Below are positions 26,938 through 37,415 of a DNA stretch of 64,000 bases, piece after piece. Source of the stretch: an uncultured Clostridia bacterium. Lineage in GTDB: Bacteria > Bacillota_A > Clostridia > TANB77 > CAG-508. The notes beneath the pieces are model-generated. The model searched no databases. It saw only the letters and a program-made list of their open reading frames with translations, and had not been told where the DNA came from. Location of the stretch: contig CANQQF010000001.1 in assembly GCA_947625985.1 (NCBI GenBank), positions 1 through 64,000 of the forward strand. The letters are read 5' to 3'. Position numbers and translations under genes: made by a program. Every line of letters starts with the position of its first letter. Positions within the stretch are counted from its first letter, which is position 1.

Positions 26938-29172
26938 TTAAATTCTTTCGTGGATAGTTCTATTAATAACATCTAATTGCTGTTCTCTTGTTAATTTTGT
27001 AAATTTAACTGCATATCCTGAAACACGAATTGTTAATTGTGGATATTTTTCAGGATGTTCCATAGCATCTTCTAATAATTTTCTATCAAATACATTTACA
27101 TTTATATGATGAGCTGTTTGTTTAAAATATCCATCTAACATATTTACCAAATTATCTACTTTGTCTTCTATTGATTTTCCTAGAGTACCTGGTGTTATTG
27201 CAAATGTAAATGATATACCATCAGATGCTGCATCAAATGGTAATTTTGCAATTGAATTCATAACTGCTAATGATCCATTGGTATCTCTTCCATGAAGAGG
27301 GTTTGCACCTGGTCCAAATGGCTCTCCTGCTCTTCTACCGTCTGGTGTATTTCCTGTTGCTTTACCATATACTACATTTGATGTAATTGTTAATATTGAT
27401 AAAGTATGATCAGAATCACGATATGTTTGATGTTTCTTTAGTTTTCTTGAGAATGTTTTTACTAATTCAACTGCTATATCGTCAACCCTATCATCATCAT
27501 TTCCAAATTTAGGAAAATCTCCTTCTACTTCATAATCAACAGCAAGTCCTTCTTCATTTCTAATTACTTTTACTTTTGCATATTTTATTGCAGATAATGA
27601 ATCTGCAACCACTGAAAGTCCTGCTATTCCACATGCCATTGTACGATACACATGTCTATCGTGTAATGCCATTTCTATCGCTTCATAAGAATATTTATCA
27701 TGCATATAATGAATTGCATTAAGTGCTTTAATATATATTTTTGCAACATAATCCATCATTGTATTAAATCTATCCATTACTTCATCATAATCTAAATATT
27801 CTGATGTGATTGGTAGATATTTTGGTGCTACTTGCTTTCCTGATATTTCATCTCTACCACCATTTATTGCATATAATAATGTTTTTGCTAAATTGGCTCT
27901 TGCTCCAAAGAACTGCATTTGCTTACCTATTTTCATAGGAGAAACGCAACATGCTATTCCGTAATCATCTCCTAGAGTAATCCTCATTAAGTCATCATTT
28001 TCATATTGAATTGAAGATGTATTAATTGATGTTTTTGCTACAAAATCCTTAAAATGTTTTGGTAAGTTTTCTGACCATAACACTGTTAAGTTTGGTTCTG
28101 GTGCAGGTCCTAAGTTTGATAAAGTGTGTAAAATTCTATATGAATTTTTTGTAACTAAAGTTCTTCCATCAATTCCCATTCCACCAATACTTTCTGTTAC
28201 CCAAACAGGATCTCCACTAAATAGCTCATTATATTCTGGCGTTCTTAAGAAACGTACTAATCTAAGTTTCATAACAAAATGATCCATTATCTCTTGAGCT
28301 TCTTCTTCTGTTATTTTTCCTGCTTTTAAGTCTCTTTCAAAGTATATATCTAAGAATGTTGATGTTCTACCAATACTCATTGCAGCACCATTTTGATCTT
28401 TTACTGCTGCTAAATATCCAAAGTATAACCATTGAACAGCCTCTTTTGCTGTTTGAGCTGGTTCAGATATGTCGAATCCATAGCTTGCTGCCATTGTTTT
28501 TAACGCATTTAGCGCTTGTATTTGTTCTGTTGTTTCTTCTCTTTTTCTTATAATTGCTTCTGTAAAGCAATCTGAATCTAATTCTTCCATTTCATTTTGT
28601 TTTTGAGCAATTAAAGCATCTATACCATAAAGAGCTACTCTTCTATAGTCACCTATTATTCTACCACGCCCATATCCATCTGGTAGACCTGTTAATAAGT
28701 GTGATGATCTTGCTGCACGAACATCTGGTGTATAAACGCTAAAAACTCCATCATTATGAGTTTTTCTATATTTATGAAATATTTCATCAACCTCTGGATC
28801 TACTTTTCTACCATACGCTTCACATGATTTTTCTACTATACGGATTCCACCAAAAGGCATAATTGCTCTTTTTAATGGTGCATCAGTTTGAAGTCCTACT
28901 ATATCTTCTAAATCTTTATCAATATATCCTGGTGCATGACTTGCAACTGTTGATACAGTTTTTGTATCAATGTCCAATACTCCTCCATTTTTCTCTTCTT
29001 CTTCATATAATTTTAAAACTTCATTCCATAATTTTTCTGTTTTTTCGGTAGGTCCTACTAAAAAACTATCATCTCCAGTATATGGTGTATAATTCTTTTG
29101 TATAAAATCTCTTACATTAATTTCTTTTGTCCAATCACCTATATTGAAATTTTTCCATTGTTTAAATTCCAT
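26938..29172 (-). CDS. pflB: pyruvate formate-lyase (formate C-acetyltransferase)
   Basis: Splits pyruvate and CoA into acetyl-CoA and formate under anoxic conditions; 744 residues from the chosen start. It has the active-site Cys pair in [12 protein letters not shown] and the C-terminal glycyl radical site in [21 protein letters not shown] is another family hallmark. The longest frame begins 14 codons upstream, but ATG 29172 is preceded by AAGGAGG at ideal spacing and matches the family's N-terminus. It heads the pflB-pflA unit and supplies acetyl-CoA to AdhE. Confidence 0.98.
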   Translation of the reverse strand: MEFKQWKNFNIGDWTKEINVRDFIQKNYTPYTGDDSFLVGPTEKTEKLWNEVLKLYEEEEKNGGVLDIDTKTVSTVASHAPGYIDKDLEDIVGLQTDAPLKRAIMPFGGIRIVEKSCEAYGRKVDPEVDEIFHKYRKTHNDGVFSVYTPDVRAARSSHLLTGLPDGYGRGRIIGDYRRVALYGIDALIAQKQNEMEELDSDCFTEAIIRKREETTEQIQALNALKTMAASYGFDISEPAQTAKEAVQWLYFGYLAAVKDQNGAAMSIGRTSTFLDIYFERDLKAGKITEEEAQEIMDHFVMKLRLVRFLRTPEYNELFSGDPVWVTESIGGMGIDGRTLVTKNSYRILHTLSNLGPAPEPNLTVLWSENLPKHFKDFVAKTSINTSSIQYENDDLMRITLGDDYGIACCVSPMKIGKQMQFFGARANLAKTLLYAINGGRDEISGKQVAPKYLPITSEYLDYDEVMDRFNTMMDYVAKIYIKALNAIHYMHDKYSYEAIEMALHDRHVYRTMACGIAGLSVVADSLSAIKYAKVKVIRNEEGLAVDYEVEGDFPKFGNDDDRVDDIAVELVKTFSRKLKKHQTYRDSDHTLSILTITSNVVYGKATGNTPDGRRAGEPFGPGANPLHGRDTNGSLAVMNSIAKLPFDAASDGISFTFAITPGTLGKSIEDKVDNLVNMLDGYFKQTAHHINVNVFDRKLLEDAMEHPEKYPQLTIRVSGYAVKFTKLTREQQLDVINRTIHERI

Positions 29173-29227
29173 TATAAGAACCTCCTTAATTTCTATAAAT
29201 ACTATTATTATCAATTTTCCGCGTATT

Positions 29228-29256
29228 ATTATAGCATATTAAAACTAATAAAACAA
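29228..29256 (-). promoter_or_regulatory. pflB promoter
   Basis: Minus-strand TTGTTT (29251-29256), 17-base spacer and extended -10 TGCTATAAT (TATAAT at 29228-29233), about 56 bases before the pflB ATG. Confidence 0.7.
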
Positions 29257-29278
29257 CCTTTAGATAATAAAAATATTT

Positions 29279-30451
29279 CTACAATTGTAGCTCCTCTTTT
29301 AAATTCTTACTTTTATAGTTTTCTTCATCTTCTCTATCAAATGATCCAATTATTTTTAAAGAATTTTTGTCTAAACTTTCTAAAAATTCTCTCATTTCTT
29401 CTGGTGATTTTTCAATATAAGTTTTCATATCTTTGGCATATAGATAATAAAAAGACTTATTATTTGCATTTAATTTATCTATGGTATTTACTTTTAAAAT
29501 AGATATAATATTTGAATAATCTTCATTTTGAGTAGCTGTATATGACTCTATTCTTCTATTAGGGTCTTCATTAGGCAAAATCATTTTTCGAGCAATATAA
29601 AGCAAATATCTAATGTTTTCTAAATACTCCATTTTATTGGAATTATAATGTGTATATTTATTAACATTTTGAAATAAATAATCTAATTTATATTTTAAAA
29701 TTTCTTCATCTGGAACATCTTTATTATGTAGTATGTGTTCTTTAAATTTTTTTGGATCTCTAAGTTCTTTTTCAACCATATTAATAACATCATTTGTATA
29801 AATTCCTCTATCACTTGATTTTTGGACTGATGGAGAAAAATAACTATATCCTAATTTTTTATCTAATTGCTCAATTTCTTCTCTTTCCAAAAAATCAATT
29901 TTCCCATATTGTTCTTCTAATCTTTGTATATAATCACCTTGTATAACTCCTCTATGTATATCAAAACAAAAACTATTTAATCTTTTAGATGTTTTTGCAT
30001 TGCCTAAGTCACTAATCAAATTTACCATGTACTTTTTATTTCCTATTTTTAATACTGTATCAACATGGCTAAATGGATGTTCTGGATATGCTTTAACTAA
30101 ATCCGCATCTATTCCAATACGTTCATCTTTTAAAGTATTAACATATAATTCAGAAATTGATTTACAAATTCCAAAATAATTTGAATCTATTTTGTCATTA
30201 TAATGCTCTTTTTTCCAATCCAAATTACCTAATACAAAATGTGGATCTTCATTAAGCAATTTAGCAAACTCTATATAAATATAATACGCTTTTTCAATTT
30301 CAAATAAATCTTTCGGCATATTGCTTATAATTGTTTCAATTTTTTCATCATTTATTAAATCACTATATAGATTTTGAGGAGAATCAAGTAATAATTTATT
30401 ATCTTTTTTTCTCCTGCTAAAAAGACCTTTTAATCTTTTAATTAATCCCAT
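29279..30451 (-). CDS. hypothetical protein with transglutaminase-like Cys-His-Asp pattern
   Basis: A 390-residue cytoplasmic protein I do not recognise by name. After a basic N-terminus (KRLKGLFSRRKK), residues 50-150 have the spacing of a transglutaminase/papain-like core: Cys96 in FGICKSISELY after a helical segment, His129 in FSHVDTVLKIGNK, and Asp148 in YMVNLISDLGN. The C-terminal half is helical and charged. The match is by pattern only; activity on protein amides, or a degenerate non-catalytic fold, are both possible. It lies 17 bases after smc with GGAG before the ATG, so it is probably co-transcribed, but a role with SMC is not implied. Confidence 0.5.
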   Translation of the reverse strand: MGLIKRLKGLFSRRKKDNKLLLDSPQNLYSDLINDEKIETIISNMPKDLFEIEKAYYIYIEFAKLLNEDPHFVLGNLDWKKEHYNDKIDSNYFGICKSISELYVNTLKDERIGIDADLVKAYPEHPFSHVDTVLKIGNKKYMVNLISDLGNAKTSKRLNSFCFDIHRGVIQGDYIQRLEEQYGKIDFLEREEIEQLDKKLGYSYFSPSVQKSSDRGIYTNDVINMVEKELRDPKKFKEHILHNKDVPDEEILKYKLDYLFQNVNKYTHYNSNKMEYLENIRYLLYIARKMILPNEDPNRRIESYTATQNEDYSNIISILKVNTIDKLNANNKSFYYLYAKDMKTYIEKSPEEMREFLESLDKNSLKIIGSFDREDEENYKSKNLKEELQL

Positions 30452-30468
30452 ATAAAATCTCCGTTATT

Positions 30469-33400
30469 TTATTTGTTTAATTTCATAGAAAGCAATTTTG
30501 AAATTCCGTTTTCTTCCATTGTTACTCCATATACTGAATTAGCTACTTCCATTGTACCTTTTCTATGAGTAATTACTAAAAATTGAGTTTCTTGAGAAAA
30601 CTTTTTCAAATATTCTGCAAAACGGTAAACATTAACATCATCAAGTGCCGCTTCTATTTCATCCAGTACACAAAAAGGTGCTGGATTTATTTTTAGTATT
30701 GCAAATAATAATGCTATTGCTGTAAAAGCTCTTTCTCCTCCTGATAACAACATCATATTTTGGAGTTTTTTTCCAGGTGGTTGAACTGTTATTTCAATTC
30801 CACATTCTAGAATGTTTTTCTCATCTTCAAGTTTTAAGCTAGCCTTTCCTCCACCAAATAATTCTTTAAATACTTCAACAAAATTCTTATTTATTTGTTT
30901 GAATTTTTCTTTAAATTGTTTTTTCATAACTGTTGTCATTTCTGCTATCATATTTCTCAATTTAGCCATTGTACTTTCTAAATCCAAACGTTGCTCACAC
31001 ATAAAATCATATCTTTCTTTTAATGTCTTATATTCTTCAATAGAATCAACATTTATGCTTCCTAATTCTTTTATTTCACTTCTTAATTCATTTACTCTTC
31101 TTTGAGTATTAGTAACATTTTCTAGTTTCTTATATTCTCCTACATTGTTTGGCGTTAATTCATATTCTTCCCACATTTTATTGATTATATCTTGTATACT
31201 ATTATCTAATTTTTCTTTTCTAACTTCAAGTTTTACAATTTGTTCCTTTAGTTTTTCAATAGCTTCAAATTTTGAATTTATTTCTTCTTCTTTTTGCTTC
31301 AACTTTTCATTTTTTTCAGTTCTTTCTTGTTTTAACGTTTCAATTTTTTCTCCACTGTTTTCAACATCTTTTTTTATTTTTTTAATTTTTTCATTTATTT
31401 CTTCAATTTGTTTTTCAATGTTAATATCAGCTTCTTTTAGTTGTTCTATATCCTTTTGCTTACGTTCAATACTGTTATTTGCATTTTCTATATCTTGTTT
31501 AATTCTTTCTTCCATTTCTTGAATTGAAAGTTCACTTTCGTCAAATGAAGATACAGAAATTTTTAAATTTGTTATATCTTCATTTAAGTTATCTATATAT
31601 TTCTGATTATCTTTATTTAGTTCTCCATATTCTGTTATTATTTTACTTAGCTTTTCATTTTCTTCTGTTAAAATTTTTATTTCTCTGTTAATTTTTTCAG
31701 TGTTTTCCTTGTTTTCTTTCTTTTTAATTTCTATACTTTCTTTTTCATCTTTAAGTTTATTTAAATGTTTTTCAAGCTTACTAACTTCTTCTTCTATAGA
31801 AAGCATTTTTTGTCTTTCTGTAGCATATGTTATTTCCATTTCTTGAAGTTCTTTTTCTAATAATTTTGATTCTTTTAATATACTTTCTATTGATTTTTCA
31901 TAATCTATTTTTTCTTTTTCTGTTTCTTGTATCTTATTTTTTAATTTTTCAATTTCTTTTTCTAATTTTTCAATTTCTCTTCCTCTTCCTAAGATGTTAA
32001 CTGTTTTCTTTGTTATAGATCCACCAGTAATAGCTCCTGAAGGATTAATTAAATCTCCCTGTATAGTTATAATTCTAAAACTATATTTGTTTTGCTTCGC
32101 AACTTTAATTGCATTATCCATATTGTCTACAATTACTGTTCTTCCTAATAAACTTATTATAATTTGCTCATATTTTTTGCTATATTTAACTAAATCTGAA
32201 GCTATACCAATTACACCATGTTCTTTTCCTTTTATATTTGCAATTTTATTTCCTTTTACAGATGATATCGGTAAAAATGACGCTCTTCCTAAATTGTTTT
32301 TTCTTAAATGTTCAACTAGTTTCTTTGCATCTTCTTCAGTATCTGTTACAATATTTTGAAGACTTGCACCTAAACACATTTCAATTGCTGTTTCATACTC
32401 TTCTGAAACTTCAATTATATTTGCAAGTACTCCGTGCATTCCTTTACCTAATTCCTTTATTTGTTCACAATCTTTAAGTAAAGATTTTACACTTCTAACA
32501 TATCCTTCTTTTTCCTTTTCTGTTTCAATCAAAAATTTTAATCTTGACTCTTTTATTCTCATCTCATTTGATGTAACTTGAATAATCTGATCAAAATCTT
32601 TTATTTTTTGAGTAGCTTTTTCATTATCTTTTGATGCTTGTTCGATTTGTTTAATTAGTTTGTTATGCTTATTATCAATTTCTTGAAATTGTTTTTGTAT
32701 GTCAGATTTCTTTATTCTACTTGCATCTAATTCAGAGATATTTGTTTGAATCTCATTTTGGATTTGTCTTTGACGTTTCTCATAATTTTCATAGTTAACT
32801 TTATTTGTATTTATTTCTGATTGAAGTTCATATTTTCTGTCAGTATTTTGTTCAACTTTTTGTTTATGCCCTTCAATTTCTAATTCTTTTTCAGATAATT
32901 TAGATGTTAACTCTTTTAATTCCGCTTCTTTTTCTTTTAACTCTTTATCAAATTTTTCTTTATTTTGTTTAAGTCTATCCTTTTTTTCTTTTCTTAATTC
33001 TATCTCTTCATTAAATTCTTTTATTTTTTCTTTTAAATCTTCTATTTCAATCTTAAAACGTTCTCTATTTTCTTTGTTATTTGCTTTTCTTGTATTTGCT
33101 ACACTAATTTCAGAGTTAAGTTGTTCAACTTCTTTTTGGCTTTCAAACCCCAAGTTAGACATCTCTTCAATTTTTTGAGTTATTTCGTCTATACTTGACT
33201 TCAATTCTTCTTTTTGTATTTTTGACTTTTCTAATTTTGTCTCCTCATCTGAGCAATTTTCGTTCATTATTTTTTCATTTTCTGCAATATCATCTAGCTC
33301 CTTTTTATATTTAGTTATATTGTGCAAAAATAAACCTACTTCAATATTTTTTAATTCTTCTCTCAAATCTAAATATTTCTTTGCTTTTTCAGATTGGATT

Positions 33401-34017
33401 TTTAAAGGTTCTATCTGTGCCTCTATTTCTGTCAGAATATCATTTATTCTTAATAGATTCAGTTTTGTTCTTTCTAGCTTTTTCTCAGATTCAGCTTTTC
33501 TAACTCTATATTTAACAATACCAGCTGCTTCTTCAAATATATGTCTTCTATTTTCAGATTTATTACTTAAAATTTCATCTATTTTTCCTTGTCCAATTAT
33601 TGAATATCCATCTCTTCCTATTCCAGTATCCATAAATAACTCAAGTATATCTTTTAGTCTACATGGCGTTTTATTTATATATACTTCACTTTCTCCAGAA
33701 CGATATATTCTTCTAGTAATAGTAACTTCTGTAAACTCAATTGGAAGTGTCCCATCTGAATTATCAAACACTAAAGAAGCCTCTGCATATCCCAAAGACT
33801 TTCTTGCTTGCGTTCCTGCAAATACTAAATCTTGTGCTTTTGTTCCTCTAAGCGATTTCATACTTTGTTCACCAAGTATCCAACGTATTGCATCTGATAT
33901 GTTACTTTTTCCAGATCCATTTGGTCCTATTACACTAGTTATTCCTGGCATTAATTCAATTACTGTTTTATCTGCAAAAGATTTAAATCCTTGCATCTCT
34001 ATTTTTTTTAAATACAT
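30469..34017 (-). CDS. smc: chromosome segregation protein SMC
   Basis: The condensin ATPase that organises and segregates the chromosome, 1182 residues from the chosen start. Walker A GPNGSGKSNISDAI near residue 30; long Glu/Lys coiled coils; a hinge with GVIGIASDLV and SGAITGGS near 500-660; second coiled coil; and a C-terminal ABC signature MLLSGGERAFTAIALLFA with Walker B FCVLDEIEAALDD. The longest frame begins at GTG 34026; ATG 34017 is preferred because GGGTG lies six bases upstream. The usual partners rnc and ftsY, and scpA/scpB, are not adjacent in this window. Confidence 0.97.
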   Translation of the reverse strand: MYLKKIEMQGFKSFADKTVIELMPGITSVIGPNGSGKSNISDAIRWILGEQSMKSLRGTKAQDLVFAGTQARKSLGYAEASLVFDNSDGTLPIEFTEVTITRRIYRSGESEVYINKTPCRLKDILELFMDTGIGRDGYSIIGQGKIDEILSNKSENRRHIFEEAAGIVKYRVRKAESEKKLERTKLNLLRINDILTEIEAQIEPLKIQSEKAKKYLDLREELKNIEVGLFLHNITKYKKELDDIAENEKIMNENCSDEETKLEKSKIQKEELKSSIDEITQKIEEMSNLGFESQKEVEQLNSEISVANTRKANNKENRERFKIEIEDLKEKIKEFNEEIELRKEKKDRLKQNKEKFDKELKEKEAELKELTSKLSEKELEIEGHKQKVEQNTDRKYELQSEINTNKVNYENYEKRQRQIQNEIQTNISELDASRIKKSDIQKQFQEIDNKHNKLIKQIEQASKDNEKATQKIKDFDQIIQVTSNEMRIKESRLKFLIETEKEKEGYVRSVKSLLKDCEQIKELGKGMHGVLANIIEVSEEYETAIEMCLGASLQNIVTDTEEDAKKLVEHLRKNNLGRASFLPISSVKGNKIANIKGKEHGVIGIASDLVKYSKKYEQIIISLLGRTVIVDNMDNAIKVAKQNKYSFRIITIQGDLINPSGAITGGSITKKTVNILGRGREIEKLEKEIEKLKNKIQETEKEKIDYEKSIESILKESKLLEKELQEMEITYATERQKMLSIEEEVSKLEKHLNKLKDEKESIEIKKKENKENTEKINREIKILTEENEKLSKIITEYGELNKDNQKYIDNLNEDITNLKISVSSFDESELSIQEMEERIKQDIENANNSIERKQKDIEQLKEADINIEKQIEEINEKIKKIKKDVENSGEKIETLKQERTEKNEKLKQKEEEINSKFEAIEKLKEQIVKLEVRKEKLDNSIQDIINKMWEEYELTPNNVGEYKKLENVTNTQRRVNELRSEIKELGSINVDSIEEYKTLKERYDFMCEQRLDLESTMAKLRNMIAEMTTVMKKQFKEKFKQINKNFVEVFKELFGGGKASLKLEDEKNILECGIEITVQPPGKKLQNMMLLSGGERAFTAIALLFAILKINPAPFCVLDEIEAALDDVNVYRFAEYLKKFSQETQFLVITHRKGTMEVANSVYGVTMEENGISKLLSMKLNK

Positions 34018-34069
34018 CTTTTTCACCCATTTTTTTAGTTATTTATAAAATTATAGCATATTAAACGTA

Positions 34070-34100
34070 AAAATAACAAGCTTTTAGTAGCTTGTTATTC
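34070..34100 (-). terminator. terminator overlapping the end of the XRE gene
   Basis: AATAACAAGC (34072-34081) pairs with GCTTGTTATT (34090-34099); the minus-strand side continues into a T-run. The last codons and stop of the regulator gene lie in the stem. Confidence 0.8.
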
Positions 34101-34421
34101 TAAATTTTCAACTATTTTTGCTATTTTTAATATTGCTCTTTGTCTGTTAGGAGTGCATTTATTTAAAACTTCTTGAAATTCTTTTGATAAATAATCTTTA
34201 GAGTCTTCTATTGTTCCTGTTATTAAATAATTCAGTGGTACTCCTATGCATTCACTTATTTGCGCTAATCTTTTTAAATTTATTTTTCCTGTACCACTTT
34301 CTATTTTGCTAGCATAAGCAGTTGAAACTCCTAAATAACTAGCAATCATCTTTTGGGTAATTCCTTTTTCTTTTCTTACATTTCTAATTCTCTCTCCTAC
34401 AACTCTATAATCTACTGTCAT
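34095..34421 (-). CDS. XRE-family HTH transcriptional regulator (paralogue)
   Basis: A 108-residue regulator with a helix-turn-helix (ITQKMIASYLGVSTAYASKIE) and a C-terminal helix (FQEVLNKCTPNRQRAILKIA). It is a paralogue of the plus-strand regulator at 25785-26132 over the whole length. The longest frame begins at GTG 34430, inside the Shine-Dalgarno sequence; ATG 34421, eight bases after AGGGAG, aligns with the paralogue's start and is chosen. It has its own promoter (34446-34474) containing repeated TTTACT words, which suggests autoregulation. Confidence 0.9.
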   Translation of the reverse strand: MTVDYRVVGERIRNVRKEKGITQKMIASYLGVSTAYASKIESGTGKINLKRLAQISECIGVPLNYLITGTIEDSKDYLSKEFQEVLNKCTPNRQRAILKIAKIVENLE

Positions 34422-34445
34422 ATTTATCACTCCCTCATAAGAGTA

Positions 34446-34501
34446 AATATAGCACCACGAAGTAAAAATGTCAATATAAAATTTACCTATAAGTAAATTT
34501 T
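34446..34501 (-). promoter_or_regulatory. XRE gene promoter with putative operator repeats
   Basis: Minus-strand TTGACA (34469-34474) and TATATT (34446-34451), spacer 17. An inverted repeat, AAAATTTAC (34478-34486) and GTAAATTTT (34493-34501), lies just upstream of the -35. Three same-strand TTTACT words begin at 34497, 34466 and 34447, about three and two helical turns apart. The layout suits cooperative binding by a HTH repressor, most simply the gene's own product. Confidence 0.6.
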
Positions 34502-34502
34502 A

Positions 34503-35000
34503 TTAATCAAAATATTTGCTTATTTCTTCTAATCCCTCAAAGTTCACTTGTCTAAAAACATCATATGCAACAATTGATACAGAATTTGATAAATTTAATG
34601 AACGCAATGTTTCTCTCATTGGAATTCTTATTGTATTGTCTATATACTTTTGTAAAATAGATTCCGGTAATCCTTTTGTTTCTTTACCAAAAAGTAAAAA
34701 TACTTCATCCATATCTTTGTAATATGGATCTGAATATACATGTTTTCCTTTTGTTGTTACAAAAAACATATTAGTTTCTTCTGGTTTATACTTATCCAAA
34801 AATTCTTCAAAAGAATTATGCTCTTCTATTTCAACTTTATCCCAATAATCTAATCCTGCTCTTTTTACTGCTCTTTCAGAAATTGAAAATCCTAAAGGAT
34901 GTACTAAATGTAATTTTGCTCCTATAGCTGCACATGTTCTTGCTATATTTCCAGTATTTTGTGGAATCTCTGGTTCTACTAACACAATATTTAACTTCAT
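34503..35000 (-). CDS. trmL: tRNA (cytidine(34)-2'-O)-methyltransferase
   Basis: A 165-residue SPOUT methylase that 2'-O-methylates the wobble base of tRNA-Leu. It contains VEPEIPQNTGNIARTCAA, LHLVHPLGF, LFGKETKGLP (SAM loop) and the knot sequence IPMRETLRSLNLSNSVSIV. Length and motif order are typical of TrmL. It starts three bases after the stop of the TrmH-family gene and is coupled to it. Confidence 0.95.
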   Translation of the reverse strand: MKLNIVLVEPEIPQNTGNIARTCAAIGAKLHLVHPLGFSISERAVKRAGLDYWDKVEIEEHNSFEEFLDKYKPEETNMFFVTTKGKHVYSDPYYKDMDEVFLLFGKETKGLPESILQKYIDNTIRIPMRETLRSLNLSNSVSIVAYDVFRQVNFEGLEEISKYFD

Positions 35001-35003
35001 TAT

Positions 35004-35768
35004 TTATTTTTCCCCTTTCTGTCTGACATATTCATAAAGCACTACTCCTGTTGCTACAGATGCATTTAAACTTTCTGCTCTTCCTGGCATTGGAATCTTT
35101 ATTTTTTCATCTGCATTTTCAATTATATTTGCCTCTACACCATTTGCTTCATTTCCAATTATAATTACCTTATTTTTATAATCTATATCATAAATTGTTT
35201 TTTCAGTATTTGGTGTTGTTACAACTATTTTATAATTGTTTTGCCTTATTTTGTTTAATGTTTCTTTTAAATTTTCAACTTCTATAATGTCAATTCTAAA
35301 AATTGCTCCCATTGTAGATCTAACAACTTTTGGATTATATGCATCTGCTGTACCCTTTGATACAATTATTTGTGATAATCCTATACTATCTACAGTTCTA
35401 AGAATTGTTCCTAAATTTCCTGGATCTTGTACGTTGTCTAAAACAACTATAATATCTTCATCATAACATATTTCACTTTTATTTGTTTTTTCTACAACTG
35501 CTAAAATTCCTTGAGGAGTTTTAACTTCTGTTATATAATTAAATAGTTTTTGTGTTACTTGTATACAATTAAATTTAGAAAATTCATCTATTTCTTCAAA
35601 GTTTTCACTAATTATTATCTGCTTAATTTTTGCATTTTCTTGAATAGCTTCTTTTACAATTTTAATACCTTCAATCAAATATTCATTGTTTAAATCTCTA
35701 TATTTTTTATCTTTTAACTTTCTAATATGTTTTATTAAATCATTTTCTTTACTTGAAATTTTTTGCAT
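35004..35768 (-). CDS. TrmH/SpoU-family RNA 2'-O-methyltransferase
   Basis: A 254-residue RNA methylase with an N-terminal substrate-binding domain (IRKLKDKKYRDLNNEYLIEG, close to the YsgA/RlmB-type start) and a C-terminal SPOUT domain with VVLDNVQDPGNLGTILRTVD, IIGNEANGV and IPMPGRAESLNASVATGV. The target is rRNA or tRNA and cannot be fixed. The longest frame starts at 35795, inside a likely -10 element (TATAAT at its start codon); ATG 35768 with AAAGGAAA upstream is chosen. It is first in an operon with trmL. Confidence 0.9.
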   Translation of the reverse strand: MQKISSKENDLIKHIRKLKDKKYRDLNNEYLIEGIKIVKEAIQENAKIKQIIISENFEEIDEFSKFNCIQVTQKLFNYITEVKTPQGILAVVEKTNKSEICYDEDIIVVLDNVQDPGNLGTILRTVDSIGLSQIIVSKGTADAYNPKVVRSTMGAIFRIDIIEVENLKETLNKIRQNNYKIVVTTPNTEKTIYDIDYKNKVIIIGNEANGVEANIIENADEKIKIPMPGRAESLNASVATGVVLYEYVRQKGEK

Positions 35769-35801
35769 AACTTTTCCTTTCCTTTCAGTATGCATTATAT
35801 C

Positions 35802-35846
35802 AAAAAACTACACAATAACTCAACTTAAGTTATTGCATAGTTTTCT
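35802..35846 (-). terminator. terminator of proS
   Basis: A 17-base stem with two mismatches (AAAACTA...CAATAACT with AGTTATTG...TAGTTTT) and a T6 run on the minus strand, directly after the proS stop codon. Confidence 0.75.
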
Positions 35847-35850
35847 CTTT

Positions 35851-37293
35851 TTAATATTGACGTCCCCATACTACCATTTTATCTGCAGGTTTTCCACAAC
35901 ATACACATTTATCGTCTAATTTTTCTTGTTCAAATGGCATACATCTAGACTTAGCTCCAGTTTCTTCACGAATTTTATCTTCACATTCTGCACTACCACA
36001 CCACATTGATTTTACAAATCCTTGATTAGTTTCCATATTGTTTTTGAATTCTTCCATATTATGAGCTATTGTCGTTTTTTCTTCCATTCTCTTTTTACAT
36101 TCATTATACATATTTTGATGAATTAATTCTAATATTTCCTCTGCTTTTTCTGGTATTTTATCAATATCTATTTCAATCTTCTCTTGGTTATCTCTTCTTA
36201 CAAATATACATTTTCCTTTTTCAATATCTTTAGGGCCAATTTCTATTCTTAGTGGAATCCCTTTCATTTCACAATCATTAAATTTATATCCTGGTGAACA
36301 TTGGTCTCTATCATCAAGTTCAACTCTGAATTTTCCTTTTAAGTTATTATAAATTTCTTGTGCTTTTTCAAGTACTCCTTCTTTGTGCATAGCTATTGGA
36401 ATTATATTTATTTGTACTGGTGCAACTTTTGGTGGTAATTTTAGTCCTCTACTATCCCCATGAGCCATTATGATTGCACCTATAAGTCTTGTTGATGATC
36501 CAAAAGAAGTTTGATAAGCATATTCTTGTTTTCCATCTTTATTTTGGAATTTAATGTCAAATGGTTTAGTAAAGTTTTGACCAAAATAGTGAGAAGTTCC
36601 AGATTGTAAAGCTCTACCATCATGCATCATTGCTTCAATAGTATATGTTTCTTCAGCACCTGCAAATTTTTCAGATTCAGTTTTTAATCCTGTAAGTACT
36701 GGAATTGCTAAAAAGTTTTCTGCTACATCTTTATATACGTCTAGCATTTGTAATGTTCTTTCTTTAGCCTCTTCAGCTGTTTCATGTATTGTATGACCTT
36801 CTTGCCATAAAAATTCTCTACTACGTAAAAATGGTCTTGTCTCTTTTTCCCATCTTAATACATTACACCATTGGTTATATAGAAAAGGCAAATCTCTCCA
36901 AGATGTTAACCATTTAGAATACATTGTTGAAATTATTGTTTCTGATGTAGGTCTTATACATAATTTTTCTTCTAGTTCCTCTTCACCCGCTTGTGTTACC
37001 CATGCAACTTCTGGTGCGAAACCTTCAACATGGTCTTTTTCTTTCTCTAGTAGACTTTCTGGAATTAAAACTGGAAAGTATGTATTTTTAATTCCTGTCT
37101 CTTTAAATTTTTTATCAGTATATTCTTGAATATTTTCCCATATAGCATACCCATAGGGTCTAATTGCGATACATCCTTTAGTATCTGTGTAATCAGCTAA
37201 CTCCGCTTTGATTACTATGTCTGTGTACCATTGTGCAAAGTTTTCATCGATGTTTGTGATTTCTTTTACAAAATCATTTTTGTTCTTACTCAT
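35851..37293 (-). CDS. proS: prolyl-tRNA synthetase (archaeal/eukaryote-like type)
   Basis: Charges tRNA-Pro. At 480 residues and without the editing INS domain of the long bacterial form, it belongs to the shorter type 3 group found in many Clostridia. It shows class II motifs: [16 protein letters not shown] and [21 protein letters not shown] (motif 2), [12 protein letters not shown] (motif 3), an anticodon-binding domain, and a C-terminal Cys-rich zinc-like domain ([10 protein letters not shown] and CVCCGKPA) ending in the typical VWGRQY. Terminators on both sides mark it as a single-gene unit. No T-box leader was recognised upstream. Confidence 0.96.
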   Translation of the reverse strand: MSKNKNDFVKEITNIDENFAQWYTDIVIKAELADYTDTKGCIAIRPYGYAIWENIQEYTDKKFKETGIKNTYFPVLIPESLLEKEKDHVEGFAPEVAWVTQAGEEELEEKLCIRPTSETIISTMYSKWLTSWRDLPFLYNQWCNVLRWEKETRPFLRSREFLWQEGHTIHETAEEAKERTLQMLDVYKDVAENFLAIPVLTGLKTESEKFAGAEETYTIEAMMHDGRALQSGTSHYFGQNFTKPFDIKFQNKDGKQEYAYQTSFGSSTRLIGAIIMAHGDSRGLKLPPKVAPVQINIIPIAMHKEGVLEKAQEIYNNLKGKFRVELDDRDQCSPGYKFNDCEMKGIPLRIEIGPKDIEKGKCIFVRRDNQEKIEIDIDKIPEKAEEILELIHQNMYNECKKRMEEKTTIAHNMEEFKNNMETNQGFVKSMWCGSAECEDKIREETGAKSRCMPFEQEKLDDKCVCCGKPADKMVVWGRQY

Positions 37294-37365
37294 AATTATC
37301 CCCTACTTTCTATAAAAAATCATGTTGATATTATACATTATTTTCGTAAAAATATCAATATAATA

Positions 37366-37409
37366 GAAAAAAACACTTTATATTATTAGAATTAATAATA
37401 TAAAGTGTT
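37366..37409 (-). terminator. terminator of the HD-topB-mfd operon
   Basis: Perfect 17-bp stem (37372-37388 with 37393-37409, outer bases AACACTTTA / TAAAGTGTT), 4-base loop, T-run on the minus strand; seven bases after the mfd stop codon. Confidence 0.9.
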
Positions 37410-37415
37410 AGCTTA

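Noticed and set aside
29172..29214. Extended N-terminus of PflB
   Set aside because: The added residues match no PflB homologue, and the best ribosome site is at ATG 29172.
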